From NCBI GenBank assembly GCA_026390165.1, contig JAPLGM010000011.1, positions 1 through 64,000 on the forward strand: a stretch of DNA of 64,000 bases, read 5' to 3'. A model generated the notes under the pieces. The model saw nothing but the letters and a program-made list of their open reading frames with translations, was not told the DNA's origin and made no database searches. This stretch comes from Campylobacterales bacterium. Its GTDB lineage: Bacteria; Campylobacterota; Campylobacteria; Campylobacterales; Sulfurimonadaceae. Below, one piece after another: positions 7,578 to 17,001 of this stretch. The position numbers and the translations under genes were made by a program. Numbering within the stretch: position 1 is the stretch's first letter; every line of letters starts with the position of its first letter.

Positions 7578-8954
7578 ATGACGAAATTAAGTGTTGTAAC
7601 CGCATTGCTATTAGGAAGTGGTGTATTGGCATCCGCTGCCGATGATTTGGCAAGTGCGTTTAAAGAGGGAAAACTTGATGGGCGAATTCGCGCTCAGTAT
7701 TTTAATACCGATTGGGATGATAATAGCATTAAAGGTAAAAATGGATCGGATGCCAACGGACTGGCTGTTGGTGGCAGTTTGATCTATAAAACAGCCCCTT
7801 TGTATGGAGTTAGTGCCGGAGCAGGTCTTTATACAACCCAAAATCCTGCCGGATGGACGGAGGCGAACGACGGAGCTACGTCAACCACCAGTAAAGATCT
7901 CTTTTCTCGTGATGCGGGTCAACCGTATGGTGAGGGGTATGCGGTTTTAGCCGAAGCCTATTTGCAAGTCGATATTGCCAAAACCAAAGGTAAAGGGGGT
8001 CATTTCTTGATGAATAACCCATGGATTACCCCCAATGATACCAAGATGATCCCTATTTCGGTAGAGGGGTATGAGGGGATCTCAAATGATATTGCCAATA
8101 CCACCATCCAGCTTGATTATGCCGATAAACTCAAAGAACGCGGGATGACCTATTTTGGAAATATGACCGATACGGGAGACACCCCCCTTAAAATTAAAAA
8201 TTATTACAGTGGTGGAACACACGGGGATGCCCCCTCCGTCATCGTGGCAGGGATTAAAAACAAATCCATTAACGGCTTAGAACTTCAAGCATGGTGGATG
8301 AACTGGAACGATCTCGCCAACCAAGCACTCGTTGAAGCCAACTACGCACTTGAAGCGGGAGATGTAATCCTTGGATTTGGTGCTCGTTATATTAAACAAT
8401 ATGATAAAGGGGCAGGAGCAATTCTTGCACCTAAAACCACCAATGGTGATAACGACAATAGCATTGACTCTTCGTTGTGGGCACTTCGGACAACGGCTGA
8501 TTATCGTGCAGTTAAACTGCTCCTATCACTGTCGCAAACCAGCAAAAATGGGGATATGATTGCCCCTTGGCGCGGATTTTTGACACAAGGATACACCCGC
8601 AGTATGACGGTCACAGACTGGAATGCCAACACCAAGGCATATAAAGCGCAAATTGACTATGATTTCAATGCAATGGTATCAGGACTTAGCACCTCAATTA
8701 GTTATTCGTATTACAATCGGGATCCGAGTAAAACACCTTATGCCAGTGCAACGGATCGTCTCTTTGGCAATGGGGATACTCGTCAGACCAACCTTGATAT
8801 TGTCTATAAATTAGCAGGCAGTTTTAAAGGGACGGAGCTTAAAGCCCGTTTTATGGATCAGAATAATGATCTTGATGGAACAAAAGAGGATGGCACATCA
8901 ATTGTAAACACCTCTAACAAAGAAATGCGTTTAGAAGCAAACTACCGTTTTTAA
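7578..8954 (+). CDS. Outer-membrane porin (OprD/Opr-like)
   Basis: Signal peptide, GKLDGRIRAQYFNTDWDD..., GVSAGAGLYTTQNP, C-terminal MRLEANYRF aromatic end. Confidence 0.75.
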   Translation: MTKLSVVTALLLGSGVLASAADDLASAFKEGKLDGRIRAQYFNTDWDDNSIKGKNGSDANGLAVGGSLIYKTAPLYGVSAGAGLYTTQNPAGWTEANDGATSTTSKDLFSRDAGQPYGEGYAVLAEAYLQVDIAKTKGKGGHFLMNNPWITPNDTKMIPISVEGYEGISNDIANTTIQLDYADKLKERGMTYFGNMTDTGDTPLKIKNYYSGGTHGDAPSVIVAGIKNKSINGLELQAWWMNWNDLANQALVEANYALEAGDVILGFGARYIKQYDKGAGAILAPKTTNGDNDNSIDSSLWALRTTADYRAVKLLLSLSQTSKNGDMIAPWRGFLTQGYTRSMTVTDWNANTKAYKAQIDYDFNAMVSGLSTSISYSYYNRDPSKTPYASATDRLFGNGDTRQTNLDIVYKLAGSFKGTELKARFMDQNNDLDGTKEDGTSIVNTSNKEMRLEANYRF

Positions 8955-9003
8955 ATCCACCGATCCCCTTAGGGGTCACAACTCTTATACACGAAGGAAC
9001 TCC

Positions 9004-9795
9004 ATGTTTTTAGAACCCATCGATTTTGCCGCAATGTACCGCAATCATAAAAATGCGACCGATTTTAAAGGAAAAACCAGCAGTGACTGGGATGATAAAT
9101 CCGCCGATATGGCAGCATCCACTATTGACAGCCCCTACGTGAATGATTTCATCTCCCGTATGAACATTACGGAAGATGATGTGATTCTCGATATTGGATG
9201 CGGTCCAGGAGCACTGAGTATCCCCTTGGCCAAAAAAGCTAAAAAGGTAATCGCCATCGATTTCTCTCCCCAAATGCTCGCCGAACTCGAAGCGTACGCC
9301 GCACGTGAGGGGGTGACGAATATACAAACCGTTCTCCTTGGTTGGGACGATGATTGGAGCACACTCCCAATTGTTGATATTGTCGTGGCATCCCGCTCTA
9401 TGGAGGTCAATGATGCAGCGATAGCTCTGGCGAAGATGTCCTCTCAGGCACGCAAGGGGTGTTATCTTACCTACAAAGTGGGGGGAAGTTTTGTCGATAT
9501 GAATATCCTTGATTACATTGGTAAAAAGATCATCACCAAACCCGATTATTGGTATCTCCCCATCCTCCTGTACCAAAAAGGGTATCTCCCTACTATCGAC
9601 TATATCACCACAGGTAGAGGGAGTATTCGCAGTGCCAATAGCGAAGAGTTCATCCAATCATTGACGTGGAGTCTGGGGGGGATAGATGAGGAGCAAGAGA
9701 GCAAAGCACGAGAGTATTATGATCGTTTTATCACAGGTGAGAATCGCCATCCCAAACCGATGCAATGGGCATTTATTGCGTGGGAGACCAAATGA
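9004..9795 (+). CDS. Class I SAM-dependent methyltransferase
   Basis: VILDIGCGPGALSIPLAKKAKKVIAIDFSPQML motif I/II. Confidence 0.9.
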   Translation: MFLEPIDFAAMYRNHKNATDFKGKTSSDWDDKSADMAASTIDSPYVNDFISRMNITEDDVILDIGCGPGALSIPLAKKAKKVIAIDFSPQMLAELEAYAAREGVTNIQTVLLGWDDDWSTLPIVDIVVASRSMEVNDAAIALAKMSSQARKGCYLTYKVGGSFVDMNILDYIGKKIITKPDYWYLPILLYQKGYLPTIDYITTGRGSIRSANSEEFIQSLTWSLGGIDEEQESKAREYYDRFITGENRHPKPMQWAFIAWETK

Positions 9796-10640
9796 TCGCA
9801 TTAACAGACTATGAACTCGAAACCCTCCTTGCCGAAGATGTCCCCTACGGTGATTTGACTACCACCGCATTGGGTATCACAGACCAACGCGCCCGTATCA
9901 CTTTTGCTACGCGTGAACGCCCTCTCGTCGTCTCGTGCACCGAAGAGGCGGTTCGGCTATGTGGACTCTATGGATTGGAGATCGACGGATTTGTGAAATC
10001 AGGCACCCTCGTTCCCCCCAAAAGCGTCTTTCTCGAAGCACACGGCGAAGCGGGAAATATCCATCGCGTATGGAAAAGCATCCAAAACCTCCTCGATTAC
10101 GCCAGCGGTATTGCTACCTACACCCGTGAAGCCGTTTTATTAGCCCGTACCATCAATCCCGATATCGTTGTCGCTACCACCCGAAAAACGACCCCCTTTA
10201 CGAAAAAAATCGCCATCAAAGCGGTCGAATCGGGGGGAGGTGTCGCACACCGTTTGGGACTTTCTGAATCCATCCTCGTTTTTGAGTACCACCGTGTATT
10301 TTTTCCCAATGATGATGCGTTTGCTACGGCATTAAGAAAAATGAAAAAAATGAATCCCGAGAAAAAAATCGTCATCGAAGCCGAAACACTGGAAGATGGA
10401 CTGAAATTCGCCGCAATGGGAGCCGACATTCTCCAACTCGAAAAAATGCCCCTCACGAAGCTCTCCGATACAGTACGTATCCTTCACACCGATTATCCCC
10501 ATATCACCCTCATCGCCACGGGGGGAATCAGTGCCAAAAATATTGCTGAGTATGCAGCTACGGGCGTTGATATGATCGTCACCTCATCGCCGTATAATGC
10601 GCAACCTGCGGATGTTAAGGTTAGGATTGAGGCGGTATGA
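9792..10640 (+). CDS. modD: ModD-like (quinolinate phosphoribosyltransferase-family) protein
   Basis: LLAEDVPYGDLTTTALGI ... VATTRKTTPFTKKIAIKAVESGGGVAHRLGLSESILVF ... IEAETLEDGLKFAAMGADILQLEKM; mod operon context; ATGA overlap with preceding CDS. Confidence 0.9.
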   Translation: MIALTDYELETLLAEDVPYGDLTTTALGITDQRARITFATRERPLVVSCTEEAVRLCGLYGLEIDGFVKSGTLVPPKSVFLEAHGEAGNIHRVWKSIQNLLDYASGIATYTREAVLLARTINPDIVVATTRKTTPFTKKIAIKAVESGGGVAHRLGLSESILVFEYHRVFFPNDDAFATALRKMKKMNPEKKIVIEAETLEDGLKFAAMGADILQLEKMPLTKLSDTVRILHTDYPHITLIATGGISAKNIAEYAATGVDMIVTSSPYNAQPADVKVRIEAV

Positions 10641-10727
10641 GAATAACTAAAGTAGATGTTTTATGATAAAATATAAAGAATATTTAAAGTACATAGTTTA
10701 TTCCTATGGACTAAAGGATTCTGCCGT

Positions 10728-11903
10728 ATGAAAATCCAAGACGTAACGATTCAAAATTTTAGAGGGATTTCTTCTAATCCATTTACAGTCTCTTTAGACC
10801 CTCAACTCACTGTCTTTATTGGGAGTAATGGAATCGGAAAATCGACGATTTTAGATGCAGTATCCATGGTTCTATCGCGTATTGTTAACCTCATTCGATT
10901 TCAGAAAAGTTCTGGAACCTCTTTTAAAGAGACTGATTTTCCTATAGGACAGCGATTTTTTGATGGAACGTCGATAAGTATAATTCCAGTAAACAGAAAA
11001 ATATGGGAACTAAGCAAAGAAAAATCAAAATCAAAAATTTCCTCTATTACGGATAAAGAGTACACAGAAAGCATTAGAGCGCATATTTTTGAGACAGAAG
11101 AGCAATGTTCTATCCCTCTTTTTGTCTATTATAGAACTAACCGAGCTGTGCTAGATATTCCCTTAAAAATTCGTAAAAAACACGATTTTTCACTGCTAGA
11201 AGCGTATGAGGATGCTCTTGTTGGAAGTGCAAATTTTAGACATTTTTTTGAATGGTTTCGTAATCGTGAGGATTTAGAAAATGAAATCAAAAATCAAGAA
11301 AGAAATCTTGATTATTCTGACAAACAACTCAGTGCAGTTCGTGTAGCGATAGAAAGTGTTATGAATAATTTCTGTTGTTTGTCAGTACGTCGAAATCCAT
11401 TACGTATGGTGATTAAAAAAGACGGGAAAGAACTCCTTGTTGATCATCTCTCTGATGGAGAAAAATGTATGTTAGCTATGATAGGGGATTTAGCCCGCCG
11501 CCTTGCAATCGCTAATCCTACTTTGCAAGAGCCTCTTAAAGGGAAAGGAATTGTCCTCATCGATGAAATCGAGCTTCATCTACACCCGACATGGCAAAAA
11601 ATGATCCTCAGTAAACTCTGTAAGGTTTTTCCAAATTGTCAGTTTATTGTTAGTACACACTCTCCGGTGGTTCTAGCGGAGCTACAAAACGGTAAAATTT
11701 TTGAGCTTTCTAAACAAAATGATTACTTGGAAGCAAAAGCGATAGAAAGTAATAATAACTATTTTTTAAACGATATACTCAAAGAGTTTTTTGATGTTGA
11801 TTTGAACAAAGACCGAATTGAAAATGTTGATAAAGAAAGGCAAAAAAAAGGTAAAGAAATTTTATTAAATCTTATTCAAAATTTGCAAGGGAATATGCAA
11901 TGA
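10728..11903 (+). CDS. AAA (RecF/SMC-like) ATPase of an ATPase-nuclease pair
   Basis: Walker A FIGSNGIGKST, signature HLSDGEKCMLAMI, Walker B GIVLIDEIELHLHPTWQ, H-loop FIVSTHSPVVL; no TOPRIM region evident. Confidence 0.9.
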   Translation: MKIQDVTIQNFRGISSNPFTVSLDPQLTVFIGSNGIGKSTILDAVSMVLSRIVNLIRFQKSSGTSFKETDFPIGQRFFDGTSISIIPVNRKIWELSKEKSKSKISSITDKEYTESIRAHIFETEEQCSIPLFVYYRTNRAVLDIPLKIRKKHDFSLLEAYEDALVGSANFRHFFEWFRNREDLENEIKNQERNLDYSDKQLSAVRVAIESVMNNFCCLSVRRNPLRMVIKKDGKELLVDHLSDGEKCMLAMIGDLARRLAIANPTLQEPLKGKGIVLIDEIELHLHPTWQKMILSKLCKVFPNCQFIVSTHSPVVLAELQNGKIFELSKQNDYLEAKAIESNNNYFLNDILKEFFDVDLNKDRIENVDKERQKKGKEILLNLIQNLQGNMQ

Positions 11904-12325
11904 AATATTTCATCGACACCAATCTTATTATTGACGTATTTGAAAGAAAAAATTCAGACTCTATTACCAAATTATCCCTTATCTTAGAAGATTCAAATAA
12001 CGAAATATTTTATAATGGAATAGTTTATACGGAAACATTAAGAACTATTTTAGATGAAAATACATTTTCTGAATTAAAGTCAGCATTTGATCTTTTTACA
12101 TGGCTAGATATTGATCAATCTATTTATACGGAAACAAAGAAATTTTCGAGATTTTGCCACTCTAAAGAGATAAAAGTGACAAAAGGGAGATGCGAAGTTA
12201 TTGACATAATACATTTTATCACTGCCAAACATTATGGTTTAGAACTTTTTAGCAATGATAGTGATATGCAAAAACTTGAAGAAGCTTACCAACAATTTTT
12301 CATCCCTTCAACACATCTATCATGA
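11900..12325 (+). CDS. PIN-like domain protein (putative RNase)
   Basis: MKYFIDTNLIIDVFER acidic start and DIIHFITAKHYGLELFSNDSDMQKL PIN-type C-terminal motif; ATGA overlaps with both neighbours. Confidence 0.75.
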   Translation: MKYFIDTNLIIDVFERKNSDSITKLSLILEDSNNEIFYNGIVYTETLRTILDENTFSELKSAFDLFTWLDIDQSIYTETKKFSRFCHSKEIKVTKGRCEVIDIIHFITAKHYGLELFSNDSDMQKLEEAYQQFFIPSTHLS

Positions 12326-12717
12326 ACACCCTCCCAGCAACCCTAACCGCCATCACAACCTCCGAGCACCTCACGTGCCTTAGTGTTGCCGTAGGAGATG
12401 ACACCTTTCACCTCCTCCTAGCCGAACAATGTCATGATACCATTGGTACACCTTTGACGCTAGTATTCAAAGAGACCGAAGTACTCCTCGCCTCAACACC
12501 TACGGCAACGACTGCCAATATCCATCATGCCGTAGTAACGAAGATCGAACAAGGAAGTGTGTTATCGCAAATTTCCCTCACCTATCACGAGATAACGATC
12601 GCAGCCCTCGTCCCTACCCTGACATTCAATCCCCTAAATATCCATGAGGGAGATGATGTATTTTGGATAGTGAGTCCGTCTGAAATTTCCCTCTTGCGGA
12701 GTAACCATGGAATCTGA
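12322..12717 (+). CDS. MOP-domain molybdate-binding protein
   Basis: NTLPATLTAITTSEHLTCLSVAVGDDTFHLLLAE and HHAVVTKIEQGSVLSQISL repeats. Confidence 0.75.
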   Translation: MNTLPATLTAITTSEHLTCLSVAVGDDTFHLLLAEQCHDTIGTPLTLVFKETEVLLASTPTATTANIHHAVVTKIEQGSVLSQISLTYHEITIAALVPTLTFNPLNIHEGDDVFWIVSPSEISLLRSNHGI

Positions 12718-13381
12718 ATTTTTAAGCACAATGGTGCTGACATTTAAACTAGCAACCATTACGACCGTGATACTTCTCCTTATCGGGATTCCCCTTGCGT
12801 CATTCTTGGTATTTAGTAAAATTCGATTCAAAAGTATTATTGAGACCATCGTGAGTATGCCCCTCGTTCTTCCCCCCTCCGTACTAGGGTTTTATCTCCT
12901 CCTCACCTTCAGCCCTGCTTCTGTTATCGGAGAGTTTTTAACCTCACACGGCATTCGATTAGCCTTTAGTTTCGAAGGGTTGGTGATCGGTTCTGTCCTC
13001 TTTAGCTTGCCCTTTATGGTGCATCCTATCCAGTCGGCTCTCTCCCAAGTTCCCCTCTCCATCTTCGAGGCCTCTTATACTCTTGGAAAATCAAAATTAG
13101 AGACGATGATCCGTGTCATCCTCCCCTCCATCCGTCACGGGCTCATTTCTGGGATCGTCCTTGCATTCGCCCATACGGTGGGAGAGTTCGGGGTGATACT
13201 AATGATCGGGGGAAATATTCCGGGAGAGACCCGTGTCGCCTCCATCGCCATCTACGACGAAGTAGAATCACTCAACTACGCCATGGCGCACCAATACGCC
13301 CTCACCCTCTTTGTCGTCACCTTTTCGATACTCCTCCTCGTCTATACTCTCAACAAGAAGTCCTTAGGGGGGATCAAATGA
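12707..13381 (+). CDS. modB: Molybdate ABC transporter permease
   Basis: MPLVLPPSVLGFYLLL ... SIFEASYTLGKSKLETMIRVILPSIRHGLISGIVLAFAHTVGEFGVILMIGGNIPGETR; canonical ModB. Confidence 0.95.
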   Translation: MESEFLSTMVLTFKLATITTVILLLIGIPLASFLVFSKIRFKSIIETIVSMPLVLPPSVLGFYLLLTFSPASVIGEFLTSHGIRLAFSFEGLVIGSVLFSLPFMVHPIQSALSQVPLSIFEASYTLGKSKLETMIRVILPSIRHGLISGIVLAFAHTVGEFGVILMIGGNIPGETRVASIAIYDEVESLNYAMAHQYALTLFVVTFSILLLVYTLNKKSLGGIK

Positions 13382-14253
13382 TTGTCATTAATATCACCAA
13401 ACATCTCAATACTGCGGATGGGGCTTTAGAAGCCCATTTTGACCTCTCTATTCATGATGGGGAGTTTCTCACACTCTTTGGCCCTTCTGGTGCGGGAAAA
13501 ACAACGCTAATGCGTATGATAGCAGGGCTTGAAAAACCTGATAGTGGACATATCGAAGTGGACGGTGAGGTGTGGTTTGATCACACCCAAAAGATCAATC
13601 TCTCCCCTCAAAAGCGTAGTATCGGATTTGTCTTCCAAGACTACGCCCTCTTTCCGACAATGAGCGTCCGAGAAAATCTCCTTTTTGCCGCTGAAAATGC
13701 TCAACAACGTCGTACCGTTGATGAGCTCATCGAACTCATCGAACTCTCTAACCTCTCCGATCGTCTCCCCGCAACCCTCTCAGGGGGACAAAAACAGCGT
13801 GTTGCCCTTGCCCGTGCCCTTGTGCGACGACCTAAGATATTGCTCCTTGATGAACCGCTCTCCGCATTGGATCCCACCATGCGCCAAAAACTCCAAGACG
13901 AACTGACCCTCATCCATAAACGGCTTGGGGTTACAACATTATTGGTAAGTCATGATATTGCCGAGACAGTCAAACTCTCCGACCGCTTAGCACAAATCGA
14001 ATCGGGGAAAATCCTCCGTACATGTACACCTATGGAGTTTTTCAGCCCCCAAACACTCAGTGGTAAATTACAGCTTATCGGAGAAGTTTTAAAGATGGAA
14101 GAGGATTTTCCTGTAGTGATTGTAACTTTACTCGTTGGGAATTCTGTCGTTCGTACCGTTTTAAGCACCGAGGAATCATCGGCTTTGCACATCGGAGACC
14201 ATGCCATTATTTCGACAAAAGCGTTTAATCCAATTGTAATGGCATTGGAGTAG
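13378..14253 (+). CDS. modC: Molybdate ABC transporter ATP-binding protein
   Basis: Walker A LFGPSGAGKTT, signature LSGGQKQRVALARAL, Walker B LLLDEPLSALD, C-terminal MOP-like region. Confidence 0.95.
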   Translation: MIVINITKHLNTADGALEAHFDLSIHDGEFLTLFGPSGAGKTTLMRMIAGLEKPDSGHIEVDGEVWFDHTQKINLSPQKRSIGFVFQDYALFPTMSVRENLLFAAENAQQRRTVDELIELIELSNLSDRLPATLSGGQKQRVALARALVRRPKILLLDEPLSALDPTMRQKLQDELTLIHKRLGVTTLLVSHDIAETVKLSDRLAQIESGKILRTCTPMEFFSPQTLSGKLQLIGEVLKMEEDFPVVIVTLLVGNSVVRTVLSTEESSALHIGDHAIISTKAFNPIVMALE

Positions 14254-14259
14254 TTTTCA

Positions 14260-15378
14260 CTACGCCAAAGATTTCCGTCTAAGCTTAACCCCCATCTCCA
14301 AATGATGGGTATAAGGAAATTGATCGAACAGTGCCATCGCTTGAACCTCATGAGTTTGACTTAAAATTTCCAAATCACGCAAAAGCGTTTCAGGATTGCA
14401 CGAGATATAGAGAAGATGGTCAAATCGTGCCGCAAACGCACACGGCTCTTCTCCCAAACCACTGCGGGGGGGATCGACGAAAAGGGTTTTCAGATGATAA
14501 TCACTCACCTTCAGCCCCTCAAGACGACGGAACTCCCTCGTCCCATCAAGTGCTTGGGTAAATTCCTCTGCACTGAGACGGACAAAATCAATATTCTCAA
14601 TAGTGTTAAGAACCATATTCCGTTTCGCCGCAACAATAGAAGCTTTGGAAATCTCAGTGGCTAAAACACGATCAAACTGAGTCGCAAAAGGGATGGTAAA
14701 ATTCCCCGCACCACAATAAAGCTCCAGTAAATCGCCCCCTACTCCCTCCAGCTGTTCCAATGACCATGAGACCATTTTTTCATTGACAAGGGCATTAGGC
14801 TGGGTAAAACTGTTTTCAATGTGAACATAGTGGTAATCACGCTCACCGATATGAAGTGTTTCGGTCACGTAATCGTGGCTTAACACGATTTTTTGCTTAC
14901 GGCTTCGCCCGATGATGGAAATGCCCAACTCTTTTTCGATCATCCGTCCTTTCTCACTCCAGCTCTCATCCAACGCTCTATGATAGATCAAACTTGCCAA
15001 CACTTCACCGCTGCTATGACTCGTCAAAAAATCGATACCGAAAAGTTTATGTCCCAATTCATGCTTTTTGATTTGGGCCAAAAGGGGGAGCATCACCGCT
15101 GCAATATTCTCATGGACGATGGAACAGTGGGTGATCTTCACCACCCCTTGTTTATCGGCACGATTCATCGCATAAAACGACCCCTCGTCATCATGATACA
15201 CTTTGAACTCAGCACGAGAGCGATAATGCTCTTCAATGGATTCAAAGCAATCAATATTTCCACTAAAATAAGGGGCAAACTGCTCTTTTATCATCTCTGT
15301 CTTCGTGGCCAATTGCCCCGCATACCCCTCTTCGTACAAACGGCAGCTGCCACAAACTCCAAAATATTCACATTCCAC
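14260..15378 (-). CDS. trmA: tRNA (uracil-5-)-methyltransferase
   Basis: LLELYCGAGNFTIPFATQFDRVLATEISKASI ... VDPPRSGL ... LLYISCNPETLLRDL. Confidence 0.92.
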   Translation of the reverse strand: MECEYFGVCGSCRLYEEGYAGQLATKTEMIKEQFAPYFSGNIDCFESIEEHYRSRAEFKVYHDDEGSFYAMNRADKQGVVKITHCSIVHENIAAVMLPLLAQIKKHELGHKLFGIDFLTSHSSGEVLASLIYHRALDESWSEKGRMIEKELGISIIGRSRKQKIVLSHDYVTETLHIGERDYHYVHIENSFTQPNALVNEKMVSWSLEQLEGVGGDLLELYCGAGNFTIPFATQFDRVLATEISKASIVAAKRNMVLNTIENIDFVRLSAEEFTQALDGTREFRRLEGLKVSDYHLKTLFVDPPRSGLGEEPCAFAARFDHLLYISCNPETLLRDLEILSQTHEVQAMALFDQFPYTHHLEMGVKLRRKSLA

Positions 15379-15399
15379 TACAACACCTCTAAAACTAAA

Positions 15400-16134
15400 C
15401 TATTTAACACTGGCAATCAAATTACCAATCAAAAGATTCCACCCATCCACCATAATAAAAACAAGAATTTTAAACGGCATCGAGATCATAACAGGCGGTA
15501 ACATCATCATCCCCATCGACATCAAAATAGAGGCAACAACCATATCAATAACCAAAAACGGCAAAAAGAGGAGAAATCCAATCTCAAACGATGTTTTAAG
15601 CTCACTGATAACAAAAGCAGGGATGACAATCGTCAGAGGAACCTCTTTGATCGATTGGGGATTTTCCATATGCCGAATACGCAAGAAAAGGGCTAAATCT
15701 TTCTCACGGGTATTACGCACCATAAAATTTTTAAACGGATCGGTTGTTTTTTCAAACGCTTCATCGTAACTGATCTTATTTTCACTGTAAGGTTTTATCC
15801 CCTCAGCATACGATTTTTGGGCAACAGGCTCCATGACAAATACGGTCAAGATAAGAGCAAGCATAACAAGAAGCTGTGTGGGCGGGACTTGCTGTGTCCC
15901 CAACGCTTGACGTAAAAAGCCAAAGACGATAACAAAACGGGTAAACGTCGTCATTACCAATACAAGACTCGGGGCAAGGAAAAGGACGGTGAGCATCAAC
16001 AGCACGTTGAGTGAACTCACTATCTCTTGGGGAGATTCGGGAGCCGCGAGATTAAAACTCATCGCAGGCATTTGAGCATCCGCACCCAAAAGGGCAAACG
16101 GGATTAAAAAAAGAAAAATAGCTATACGACCCAA
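15400..16134 (-). CDS. fliP: Flagellar type III secretion system pore protein
   Basis: TRFVIVFGFLRQALGTQQVPPTQLLVMLALILTVFVMEPV ... VIPAFVISELKTSFEIGFLLFLPFLVIDMVVASILMSMGMMMLPP. Confidence 0.97.
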   Translation of the reverse strand: MGRIAIFLFLIPFALLGADAQMPAMSFNLAAPESPQEIVSSLNVLLMLTVLFLAPSLVLVMTTFTRFVIVFGFLRQALGTQQVPPTQLLVMLALILTVFVMEPVAQKSYAEGIKPYSENKISYDEAFEKTTDPFKNFMVRNTREKDLALFLRIRHMENPQSIKEVPLTIVIPAFVISELKTSFEIGFLLFLPFLVIDMVVASILMSMGMMMLPPVMISMPFKILVFIMVDGWNLLIGNLIASVK

Positions 16135-16226
16135 ATGTGCACTCCAAAACTAAAAAAGCGATAATAGCACATAGATAGGGGTATTTTCGATTAAGTTTTC
16201 GCCATTTTGAGACTTGAAGCTATAAA

Positions 16227-16496
16227 TTAAATTTTCAATTCTACTTTTCCGTGTGCATAGTTATGAATCAACGCTTGGATAATATTTTGATATGAGATTC
16301 CAATATCTTTTGCTCGTTGTTTGACGAAATCCAAATCTGACTGTTTCATGTTGATGGTGATTTGCTTTTTTTGTTTGAGATAAGCAAGCGTATCGGTTGC
16401 CATTGCTTTTATTTTTTCATTATCAAAAGCAATAGGCTCAACTGCTTCAAGCTCAATAGCATCTAGTAACTCCAGTTCATCTGCATCATATTTCAT
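16227..16496 (-). CDS. Ribbon-helix-helix/BrnA-like antitoxin
   Basis: KKQITINMKQSDLDFVKQRAKDIGISYQNIIQALIHNYAHGKVEL; ATGA overlap with upstream toxin-like gene. Confidence 0.65.
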   Translation of the reverse strand: MKYDADELELLDAIELEAVEPIAFDNEKIKAMATDTLAYLKQKKQITINMKQSDLDFVKQRAKDIGISYQNIIQALIHNYAHGKVELKI

Positions 16497-16765
16497 AACG
16501 CATCTCCTTTATACTGTTTATGTAATTTTCGGCTAGGAATAATATTTTTAAGAAAAATATCATCGCCGTCAATCACGTAGGGGATATAATGAATATATCC
16601 ACCTATCGATATGACATAGATATATTGATTTGGATATTTATCCTTAAGTGGATGCTTATAGTTGTCAAGGACACCATTTCTAGATAATATTTCCACAACA
16701 TCTTCAAAACTATAACCACGAGTTGCTTTTAAGGTGCTATTCTTATCCTCATTCCATCTATACAT
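16493..16765 (-). CDS. BrnT-like toxin
   Basis: YRWNEDKNSTLKATRGYSFEDVVEIL ... DDIFLKNIIPSRKLHKQYKG; resembles BrnT-type W-x-x-x-K-N...SFEDV pattern. Confidence 0.6.
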   Translation of the reverse strand: MYRWNEDKNSTLKATRGYSFEDVVEILSRNGVLDNYKHPLKDKYPNQYIYVISIGGYIHYIPYVIDGDDIFLKNIIPSRKLHKQYKGDAL

Positions 16766-16888
16766 ACACTGCCTTTTCCATATCTAAGCATTATATTTCA
16801 TCTATATTGAATGTAAAATTAAAAAATTAGGGATAAATATATTTGCCGTTTACATCATCAGTCCATTTCTTGTCATCAACACAAAAGA

Positions 16889-16916
16889 GCTAGATTCCCG
16901 ATCAAGTAGGGAATGA
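16889..16916. repeat. Dispersed REP/MITE-like palindromic repeat (GATTCCCGATCAAGT-GGGAATGA type)
   Basis: gctagattcccgatcaagtagggaatga; matches the widespread CTAGATTCCCGATCAAGTCGGGAATGACA repeat form. Confidence 0.55.
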
Positions 16917-17001
16917 CTGCCAAAAAGTACGGAAATTACACCTAAAAATCAGCCTGTCTTGTACAACACGGTATACGGTATACAGAGTCAAAGAGGTAAA
17001 T

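Noticed and set aside
9010-9657. 215-aa minus-strand ORF opposite the methyltransferase
   Set aside because: Overlaps a clear SAM methyltransferase; composition is that of an antisense frame.
14893-15769. Plus-strand ORFs 14893-15501 and 15305-15769
   Set aside because: Antisense to trmA and fliP; no domain signature.
15400-16134. Isolated fliP as an anomaly
   Set aside because: Dispersed flagellar genes are normal in Campylobacterota.
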